Below, one piece after another: positions 7,440 to 13,323 of a DNA stretch of 16,140 bases. A model generated the notes under the pieces. The model ran no database searches and had not been told where the DNA came from. It saw only the letters and a program-made list of their open reading frames with translations. Origin of the DNA: Duncaniella sp. (GTDB lineage: Bacteria; Bacteroidota; Bacteroidia; Bacteroidales; Muribaculaceae). The stretch lies in contig JAFLRW010000022.1 in NCBI GenBank assembly GCA_022511285.1, forward strand, positions 1-16,140, in the 5' to 3' direction. Position numbers and translations under genes: made by a program. The stretch's first letter is position 1. Every line of letters starts with the position of its first letter.

Positions 7440-7518
7440 GTCTCGCATGCGCGCGCGTACATATAAAATATACACTCCTATATCTAAAAGCTCTCGCCCT
7501 GTAAAATCAATGTGACTC

Positions 7519-7549
7519 TTGCTCATCTCAATGATTTTTAGTTACTTTG
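7519..7549 (+). promoter_or_regulatory. Promoter for the acyl-CoA synthetase operon
   Basis: TTG (7519-7521), 20 bases, then TTACTTTG (7542-7549), one mismatch from TAnnTTTG. Transcription would begin near 7555, leaving a leader of about 75 bases to the start at 7631. It lies between the serA terminator and the first gene of the following operon. Confidence 0.55.
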
Positions 7550-7630
7550 TCATACCGAAAGTTGCGTCGGGTGAACAATGGCCCTTTTGGTCACGTTATT
7601 CTAATGCAAGAATCCGCACAAGTGAGAACT

Positions 7631-9301
7631 ATGAACCACGACCGCCTATTACAGATATACGCATCCTCATTTCGCCGAAATTGGAATCTGCCGGCCCTCA
7701 CAGACTATATCTCCGGGGCGACTATGACCTATGCAGACTTGGCTCGCCGCATTGCTGCCATCCATCTTCTGTTCAAAGAATGTGGTGTAAAGCCGGGCGA
7801 TAAAATCGCTCTTATGGGCAAAAACTCTGTGCAGTGGGTGGAGACCTATATGGCCACAATCACCTATGGAGCAGTAATTGTGCCTGTGCTCCAGGATTTC
7901 AATGTCCAGGATGCGATGCATATAATCAACCACTCCGGCAGCGTAATGCTTTTTATCTCAGAATCCATCTTTGACAACATGGAGTTTGAGAAAATACCTG
8001 AAATCAAGGCTGTCTTCTCGCTTGACCGCCGGGCTGTGCTGGCTGAACATCCCGCAGCGGCCGGAAAAGCCGCGCACTGCATGGACCGTCTTTCTGATCG
8101 TATGAGGCGCCGTTATCCCCACGGATTCACCACAGCCGATGTCTCCTACCCCATAATTGATGAAGATAGCCTTGCCGAAATAAACTACACTTCAGGCACC
8201 ACCGGATTTTCCAAGGGGGTGATGCTCACCTTACGCAATCTGCGTGGCAACGTGGTGTTCGGCATCGATTCTCGCCTTCATTATCGCGGTTCGCGTTGCC
8301 TATCATTCCTTCCGCTTGCCCACGCCTACGGATGCGCCTTCGATATGCTCGTGCCTCTTGCCGTGGGCACTCACGTCACCCTGTTCGGCAGACTCCCGGC
8401 TCCCAAGTTGTTGCTAAAGGCATTTGCCGAGATTCGACCCAATCTCATCATTTGCGTTCCCCTAATCCTCGAAAAGATTTATCGCAACAAGCTGCGCCCT
8501 ATCCTTGAGAAAGGCTACACCCGCCATATAGCTCGCCTCCCCATGCTCAACAAGGTGCTATATCGCAAGATTCGACAGCAGCTAATCACTGCTTTTGGCG
8601 GCGAATTTGAGGAGGTCATAGTTGGTGGAGCTCCGCTCAACGGGGAGGTGGAGAGTTTTCTGCACAAGATAGGATTCCCATTGACGGTGGGATATGGCAT
8701 GACCGAATGTGGCCCGCTTATCAGCTATACGCCCTGGCGCAAATTCATCAAAAGCTCGTCAGGAAAAGTGCTTCCCGGCATCATGGAGGCGCGCATAGAC
8801 GGGTCCCCCGATCCTGCCAGGATTCCCGGAGAGATATGTGTGCGTGGCGAGAATGTGATGAAAGGATATTATCGAAATCCGCAGGCCACACAGGCTGTCA
8901 TTGACGCTGATGGATGGCTACACACCGGAGATATGGGCACTATCTCTAACGACAACACCATCTTCATCCGCGGCCGCTACAAAACTATGATTCTCTCTGC
9001 CAACGGTCAGAACATCTACCCCGAAGAGATTGAGGCCAAACTCAACAACATGCCATACGTTGCCGAAAGTTTGGTTGTGGAACGCGACAAACACCTCACC
9101 GCACTCGTCTATCCCGACTACGAGGCTATGGATCGCGATGGAATCGGCACCGACTCTCTCCCTGACGAGATGGAGCGTGTCAGAGTAGAGCTCAACAAGC
9201 TCGTGGCTCCCTACGAAAACATCAGCCGCATCCAACTGATAGCCAACGAGTTTGAGAAAACGCCCAAAAAATCCATCAAACGTTACCTCTACAATGCATA
9301 G
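7631..9301 (+). CDS. Long-chain acyl-CoA synthetase (AMP-binding, FadD/ACSL-like)
   Basis: A 556-residue ANL-superfamily adenylating enzyme that most likely activates a fatty acid to acyl-AMP and then acyl-CoA. Motifs numbered from the chosen start: phosphate loop YTSGTTGFSKG (186-196), GYGMTECGP with E359, HTGDMG with the ribose-binding aspartate D434, RGRYKTMI hinge region, GQNIYPEEIE, and the C-terminal catalytic lysine in TPKKSIKRY. The open frame extends upstream to 7547, but the upstream 28 codons do not resemble the family, and MNHDRLLQIYASSFRRN is a typical beginning, so 7631 is preferred (7604 is possible). The length fits a bacterial FadD-like protein. Its stop overlaps the thioesterase start by 8 bases, implying translational coupling. 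The chain-length preference cannot be told from sequence. Confidence 0.93.
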   Translation: MNHDRLLQIYASSFRRNWNLPALTDYISGATMTYADLARRIAAIHLLFKECGVKPGDKIALMGKNSVQWVETYMATITYGAVIVPVLQDFNVQDAMHIINHSGSVMLFISESIFDNMEFEKIPEIKAVFSLDRRAVLAEHPAAAGKAAHCMDRLSDRMRRRYPHGFTTADVSYPIIDEDSLAEINYTSGTTGFSKGVMLTLRNLRGNVVFGIDSRLHYRGSRCLSFLPLAHAYGCAFDMLVPLAVGTHVTLFGRLPAPKLLLKAFAEIRPNLIICVPLILEKIYRNKLRPILEKGYTRHIARLPMLNKVLYRKIRQQLITAFGGEFEEVIVGGAPLNGEVESFLHKIGFPLTVGYGMTECGPLISYTPWRKFIKSSSGKVLPGIMEARIDGSPDPARIPGEICVRGENVMKGYYRNPQATQAVIDADGWLHTGDMGTISNDNTIFIRGRYKTMILSANGQNIYPEEIEAKLNNMPYVAESLVVERDKHLTALVYPDYEAMDRDGIGTDSLPDEMERVRVELNKLVAPYENISRIQLIANEFEKTPKKSIKRYLYNA

Positions 9302-9692
9302 TCCACACCTATTTGAAACCACCCTCAAGGTGCGTGATTACGAGACCGATTCGCAAGGCATAGTCAACAACGCCAACTATCTTCACTACCTCGAGATAGC
9401 CCGTCACGATTTTTGCGAGTCGCGTGGCACTTCGTTTCTTGCTATGCATTCCATGGGCCTTGACCCTGTGGTGCGCCGTATTGAAATTGACTATCTGCAA
9501 TCACTCACCATGGGCGACACGATGCGCCTCACCATCGACGTTGAGCGTCTTGGCGCGCGATTTCTGTTCAAACAGCACATCTATAACGCTGCAACCGGTG
9601 CTCACGTAGTGAAAGCCGATGTCACCGTTGTGGTTCTCGAACAAGGCCGTCTCTCGCGCGGCGACACAGTGGCATCGCTCCTCAGCCTATGA
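9294..9692 (+). CDS. Hotdog-fold acyl-CoA thioesterase (YbgC/FadM-like)
   Basis: A 132-residue 4HBT-type thioesterase that hydrolyses acyl-CoA thioesters. The signature YETDSQGIVNNANYLHYLEI (residues 16-35) contains the conserved aspartate D19 and the N-A-N-Y helix start of the YbgC family. Later LGARFLFKQHIY and HVVKADVTVVVL strands complete the hotdog fold. The start at 9294 (ATG inside the end of the synthetase gene, 8-base overlap) gives a family-typical N-terminus; the frame is open upstream to 9252, but that part is antiparallel coding of the previous gene. The stop overlaps the dprA start (ATGA). Lying between an acyl-CoA synthetase and dprA, it probably balances or proofreads acyl-CoA pools; the substrate is unknown. 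Confidence 0.93.
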   Translation: MHSPHLFETTLKVRDYETDSQGIVNNANYLHYLEIARHDFCESRGTSFLAMHSMGLDPVVRRIEIDYLQSLTMGDTMRLTIDVERLGARFLFKQHIYNAATGAHVVKADVTVVVLEQGRLSRGDTVASLLSL

Positions 9693-10783
9693 TCTACAAA
9701 ATCGCCTTGGCTTCGATGCGCGGCATCACTGTGAAAGTGGCACAAGCCATCATTGACCGCTTCGATGACCTCTCGCTCTTCTTTTCCCTCTCTCGACAGC
9801 AGCTTGCCGAGGCATTTGGCTCTGACTCACGCCTGTTTGCCGATGAGCCTCGCGCCAAGGCGCTTGCCGAGGCTTCGCGCGAGATGGAGTTTGTTACCAA
9901 AAACGCCATCAGGCTCATCTTCTTCACCGATGCCTCATACCCACAGCGCCTCATCGAGTGTGAAGACGCCCCGCTTCTCCTCTATGGAATCGGAACGACC
10001 GACCTCAATAACGCCCGCTTCATTTCTATTGTAGGCACCCGCCATGCCACAGCCTACGGCACCCGTTTTGTCGACGACCTCATTCCGGCTCTCGCCTCCA
10101 CCATGGCCGACCCTATAGTGGTGGTCAGCGGCCTTGCATACGGCATTGATGTCGCCGCCCACCGCTCGGCTCTCTCAGCCTCAGTGCCAACAATCGGGGT
10201 GCTCGCTCACGGTCTGAACACCATCTATCCGGCTGCCCACCGCGACACTGCATCACGAATGATTCGAGCCGGAGGCGCTCTGCTCACCGACTATCGCTCC
10301 ATAGATGCCATCCACAAAGGCAACTTTCTCGCCCGCAACCGCATAGTTGCCGGGCTCTCGGACTGTGTCATCGTTGTAGAGTCTGACTCCCGCGGCGGTG
10401 CTATGTCCACCGCCCGTCTTGCCGCTGCCTACTCTCGAGATGTGTTCTCGCTCCCCGGACGTTATACCGACCGCTTCTCGCGCGGATGCAACTCACTGAT
10501 AGCGTCACACATAGCGCAGATAGTCACTGAGCCTGACGACATCATACAGGCCATGAACTGGAAAAAACGGCCCGAAAACGGCTCTCAGCCCTCACTGCCT
10601 CTTGACCTCAACCCCGATGAGGAAGCGATAATCTCACTGCTCACCACCAATGGCCAAGCCTCACTCTCCGAAATCCTCGAGGTTATCGACCTCCCGGTCC
10701 ACCGTCTGATGAGTTTGCTCATCGACATGGAATCACGCTCTCTGCTGATTGCCCTCCCCGGAGCCAACTACCGTCCACTATAA
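9689..10783 (+). CDS. dprA: DNA-processing protein DprA (Smf)
   Basis: A 364-residue DprA/Smf protein, which binds incoming single-stranded DNA and loads RecA during natural transformation; it is also widespread in bacteria not known to be competent. Architecture: N-terminal helical domain (1-80), Rossmann-like DNA_processg_A domain with IVGTRHATAYG (114-124), SGLAYGIDVAAH (147-158), GLNTIYPAAH (175-184), GNFLARNRIVAGLSD (211-225) and GGAMSTA (236-242), then a C-terminal winged helix (about 305-364). All expected core motifs are intact. Its start overlaps the thioesterase stop by 4 bases and uridine phosphorylase follows after 17 bases, so all four genes appear to be one unit. No other competence genes are in the window. 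Confidence 0.96.
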   Translation: MIYKIALASMRGITVKVAQAIIDRFDDLSLFFSLSRQQLAEAFGSDSRLFADEPRAKALAEASREMEFVTKNAIRLIFFTDASYPQRLIECEDAPLLLYGIGTTDLNNARFISIVGTRHATAYGTRFVDDLIPALASTMADPIVVVSGLAYGIDVAAHRSALSASVPTIGVLAHGLNTIYPAAHRDTASRMIRAGGALLTDYRSIDAIHKGNFLARNRIVAGLSDCVIVVESDSRGGAMSTARLAAAYSRDVFSLPGRYTDRFSRGCNSLIASHIAQIVTEPDDIIQAMNWKKRPENGSQPSLPLDLNPDEEAIISLLTTNGQASLSEILEVIDLPVHRLMSLLIDMESRSLLIALPGANYRPL

Positions 10784-10800
10784 CACAACTTCTAAATACT

Positions 10801-11673
10801 ATGAAAGAGATTATACCCGAGTCCGAACTGATTATCAATCCCGACGGCTCTGTATTCCACCTCCATCTCCGGCCTGACCAGCTCACTGACCGTATCATTC
10901 TCGTTGGCGACCCCTCACGCGTCGATATGGTAGCATCTTTTTTCGACTCCAAAGTCTTTGAAGTCTCCTCTCGTGAATTTCACACCATAGGGGGCACCTA
11001 CCAAGGTAAACCTATTATGTGCCTCTCCCACGGCATAGGGCCCGACAACATCGACATTGTCATTAATGAACTTGACGCCCTGGCAAATATCGACTTCTCC
11101 ACACGTGAGGTCAAAGAGGAGCGTCGGAGCCTCACGCTCGTCCGCATCGGCACCTCCGGAGCCCTTCAGCCCGAATTGCGCCTCGGCACTCCCGTGATTG
11201 CTGAAAAGTCTATCGGCTTTGATGGTGTGCTCAACTACTACGCCGGGCGCAACTCTGTGGCCGACATTTCTTTTGAAGAAGATTTCTGCAACTCCGTGGG
11301 CTGGAATCCCTTATGGGCCAAGCCTTACGTGGTCGATGCCGATGCCGACCTGGTGGAGCGAATTGGCCGAGACGATATGGTGCGCGGCGTCACCATTTCA
11401 GCAGTCGGTTTCTATGGCCCCCAGGGACGTCAGCTCCGTCTACCGCTCGCCAATCCGGATCTCAACCAACGCATTGAAGCGTTCAGACACTGCGGACGCA
11501 AGGTCACGAACTACGAAATGGAATCAGCTCCCCTCCAAGGACTCGGCCGACTGATGGGGCACAAAGCTATGACCGTTTGCTCAATCATAGCCAATCGTAT
11601 GAACTCGGATGCAAATCCAAATTACAAAACTGCCGTCAACGACCTTATCGGAACCGTTTTAGACCGAATTTAG
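10801..11673 (+). CDS. udp: Uridine phosphorylase (PNP/UDP family)
   Basis: A 290-residue nucleoside phosphorylase that cleaves uridine with phosphate to uracil and ribose-1-phosphate. Visible motifs: VGDPSRV (35-41) with the phosphate-loop residues, SHGIGPDN (76-83), VRIGTSGALQ (114-123), GFYGPQGRQ (203-211) where Q208 and R210 are likely to contact uracil, and NYEMES (237-242) for ribose binding. The GFYGPQGR segment favours uridine over purine nucleosides. It is probably a cytoplasmic oligomer like its relatives. It is last in the run starting at 7631, and no hairpin terminator lies directly behind it; the nearest is at 11812-11845, so read-through into the noncoding region is possible. 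Confidence 0.92.
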   Translation: MKEIIPESELIINPDGSVFHLHLRPDQLTDRIILVGDPSRVDMVASFFDSKVFEVSSREFHTIGGTYQGKPIMCLSHGIGPDNIDIVINELDALANIDFSTREVKEERRSLTLVRIGTSGALQPELRLGTPVIAEKSIGFDGVLNYYAGRNSVADISFEEDFCNSVGWNPLWAKPYVVDADADLVERIGRDDMVRGVTISAVGFYGPQGRQLRLPLANPDLNQRIEAFRHCGRKVTNYEMESAPLQGLGRLMGHKAMTVCSIIANRMNSDANPNYKTAVNDLIGTVLDRI

Positions 11674-11685
11674 TCAACAAAAAAC

Positions 11686-11716
11686 TTGCTCCGTTCAGAA
11701 AAATAATCTACCTTTG
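11686..11716 (+). promoter_or_regulatory. Strong promoter in udp-hpt gap
   Basis: TTG (11686-11688), 20 bases, TACCTTTG (11709-11716), a near-perfect Bacteroidota promoter. It starts 13 bases after the udp stop codon and points into a region with no reading frame but with a hairpin and a terminator. Expected start near 11720-11724. Confidence 0.8.
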
Positions 11717-11719
11717 CAC

Positions 11720-11845
11720 TTGCATTTAAGCAATCAGATTCAACACAGGTAGCATAAAATAAACACATCCCCTCTTCACTAAAATCATCCCCAATATTAG
11801 TGAAACGAAGACCCGGTTATTCGCGAGAACAGCCGGGCCTTTTTT
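11720..11845 (+). ncRNA. Candidate small RNA between udp and hpt
   Basis: About 125 bases bounded by a strong promoter (11686-11716) and a terminator (11812-11845), with no start codon followed by a usable frame. Structure in order: a weak hairpin TTGC/GCAA (11720-11733), an A-rich single-stranded part, an 8-bp stem TTCACTAA/TTAGTGAA (11775-11782 with 11797-11804) with a 14-base loop, then the terminator hairpin. The 7-mer CATCCCC occurs twice, once in the single-stranded part (11766-11772) and once in the loop (11786-11792). I do not recognise it as 6S, SRP, tmRNA, RNase P or a known riboswitch. It could instead be the 3' end of the udp message or an attenuated leader for hpt, though hpt has its own -7 box downstream of the terminator. 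Confidence 0.55.
11812..11845 (+). terminator. Rho-independent terminator in udp-hpt gap
   Basis: Arms CCCGG (11812-11816) and CCGGG (11833-11837) surround a small inner stem TTC/GAA capped by a GCGA tetraloop, and six T residues follow (11840-11845). It ends the candidate RNA and may also end read-through from udp. Confidence 0.8.
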
Positions 11846-11891
11846 CTAAAAAGAATTTTGTGATGCGCTCGCCCAGATTCTCAAACTCTAA

Positions 11892-11925
11892 TTGTCACGT
11901 TTCTCAATATTTTTCACTACCTTTG
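11892..11925 (+). promoter_or_regulatory. Promoter for hpt-adk-xseB
   Basis: TACCTTTG at 11918-11925 is a consensus -7 box. The nearest -33 candidate is TTG at 11892-11894, 23 bases upstream, slightly long. It lies after the terminator and 26 bases before the hpt start codon, implying a leader of about 20 bases. Confidence 0.65.
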
Positions 11926-11951
11926 CACCCAAATATACCCAATGCAGAGTA

Positions 11952-12500
11952 ATGGAACAGAAAACTTATAAAGGGCTGAAATTCGTGCCTTACATTGAGG
12001 CTGACAAGATTCACGCCCGTGTGGCTGAGTTAGGAGTTGCGATTACACAGGAATACACCGGGCGTAATCCATTGCTGGTGTGTGTGCTCAATGGCGCCGC
12101 GCCTTTTGCAGTAGACCTTTTCCGTGCCATCGACACTGACGCCGAGATTGCTTTCATACGCCTCAAAAGCTATGAAGGGACCGGCTCAACCGGCACAGTC
12201 AAGCAGGTGCTCGGACTCTCGGATTCTATTGAAGGCAGGGATATCATTGTGGTGGAAGACATCATTGACACCGGGCGCACAATGCAGAAACTGTTGGCCG
12301 ATTTGCAAGCACTGAAGCCCGCATCGCTGCGTGTGGCCACTCTCCTGTTTAAGCCCGAAGCTTTGCAATGTCCGAACGTTAAGCCTGACTATGTAGGGTT
12401 CAGCATCCCGGTTAAATTCATCATTGGCTACGGGCTTGACATTGACGGTATGGCCCGCAACCTGAAAGATATTTATATTCTTAACGAAGAGACCAATTAG
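11952..12500 (+). CDS. hpt: Hypoxanthine phosphoribosyltransferase
   Basis: A 182-residue type I phosphoribosyltransferase that joins hypoxanthine (often also guanine) to PRPP, giving IMP or GMP in purine salvage. The PRPP-binding motif VVEDIIDTGRTM (acidic pair E102-D103 and T107-G108), the LVCVLNGAAPF loop and the flexible-loop segment IRLKSYEGTGSTG are visible, as is a VKFIIGYGLDIDG C-terminal active-site segment. The frame is open from a TTG at 11892, but that overlaps the promoter; ATG at 11952 gives the family-typical beginning. It lies 22 bases ahead of adk, so salvage and adenylate balance are probably co-expressed. Confidence 0.95.
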   Translation: MEQKTYKGLKFVPYIEADKIHARVAELGVAITQEYTGRNPLLVCVLNGAAPFAVDLFRAIDTDAEIAFIRLKSYEGTGSTGTVKQVLGLSDSIEGRDIIVVEDIIDTGRTMQKLLADLQALKPASLRVATLLFKPEALQCPNVKPDYVGFSIPVKFIIGYGLDIDGMARNLKDIYILNEETN

Positions 12501-12522
12501 ACGTACATACACTATAGGAAAG

Positions 12523-13092
12523 ATGTTTAATTTAGTAATATTCGGAGGCCCGGGTAGCGGCAAGGGCACTCAGAGCGATAAACTGATTGACCGCTATGGT
12601 CTTACCCACATCTCCACCGGACAAATGCTCCGCGAGGAAATTGCCGCAGGCACTGAGCTCGGTAAGATTGCCGACTCCTACATATCAAACGGAAATCTCA
12701 TCCCCGACAAGTTGATGTGTGAAATTCTTGCCGATGAGATTGACAAACTTGCCCCTGCTGCCAAGGGCTTTATCTTCGACGGCTTCCCCCGCACCATTCA
12801 TCAGGCCGAGGAACTTGAAAAGATTCTCGAACGCCGCGGGATGAAGGTGGACCACGTGGTAGGGCTTGAAGTGCCCGACGAGGAGCTGACCTCACGATTG
12901 CTCAACCGCGGTCAAGGTCGCGCCGACGACAATGCGGAGACCATCAGTCGCCGTCTTGAGGTGTACCACGCCACGACCTCGCCCCTCAGAGACTACTACG
13001 TGAATAGCGGCATCTATCGCCCCATTCATGGACTCGGTTCGATTGACGAGATTTTCAATCGTATCATTGAAGCTATTGGCCAAAATGTCTGA
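12523..13092 (+). CDS. adk: Adenylate kinase, short form
   Basis: A 189-residue adenylate kinase that interconverts 2 ADP with ATP and AMP. The P-loop GGPGSGKGT (8-16), AMP-binding TGQMLREE, the FDGFPRT motif and the RADDNAETISRR segment are present. The lid is short: there is no zinc-binding or long lid insert, so this is the short type common in Bacteroidota. In Bacteroides the usual order is hpt-adk-obg; here obg is absent and xseB follows, its start overlapping the last 8 bases of adk. An essential gene, very likely in one transcript with hpt. Confidence 0.96.
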   Translation: MFNLVIFGGPGSGKGTQSDKLIDRYGLTHISTGQMLREEIAAGTELGKIADSYISNGNLIPDKLMCEILADEIDKLAPAAKGFIFDGFPRTIHQAEELEKILERRGMKVDHVVGLEVPDEELTSRLLNRGQGRADDNAETISRRLEVYHATTSPLRDYYVNSGIYRPIHGLGSIDEIFNRIIEAIGQNV

Positions 13093-13279
13093 ACCTTCTT
13101 TCAACGATAATCTGCGCGAGCTGGAAGATATTCTCCGCAAGATGCAGTCCGAGCAGTGTGACATCGACAAACTTGCCGAATACACCCGCCGGGCTACCTC
13201 TCTGCTTTGTGCTTGTCGCGAACGCCTCACGGCCACTGAACAGGAATTGGCCACAATCCTTGAGACTTTGAAGGTATGA
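13085..13279 (+). CDS. xseB: Exodeoxyribonuclease VII small subunit
   Basis: A 64-residue protein of the XseB family, the small helical subunit that binds several copies to XseA to form exonuclease VII, a single-strand DNA exonuclease. The sequence SFNDNLRELEDILRKMQSEQ matches the family beginning (E-x-L-x-x-L-E-x-I-V pattern), followed by a second helix ending in ATEQELATILETL. The start at 13085 is chosen because the longer frame from 13028 adds residues that only reflect adk coding. It overlaps adk by 8 bases and is therefore probably translated by coupling. It is slightly shorter than the usual 70-85 residues. The large-subunit gene xseA, often directly beside xseB, is not in the window. 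Confidence 0.88.
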   Translation: MSEPSFNDNLRELEDILRKMQSEQCDIDKLAEYTRRATSLLCACRERLTATEQELATILETLKV

Positions 13280-13323
13280 TATCGCCTTTTTTTACTGACT
13301 ATAATTTCAATACACATTATAAT

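Noticed and set aside
11892..11951. Upstream TTG start for hpt giving 202 residues
   Set aside because: The extra 20 residues lie on top of the promoter -7 box and do not resemble the family; ATG at 11952 fits.
13263..13292. Possible terminator between xseB and the metallopeptidase (T-run after AAGG/CCTT)
   Set aside because: The stem is only 4-5 base pairs and overlaps the end of xseB; too weak to call.
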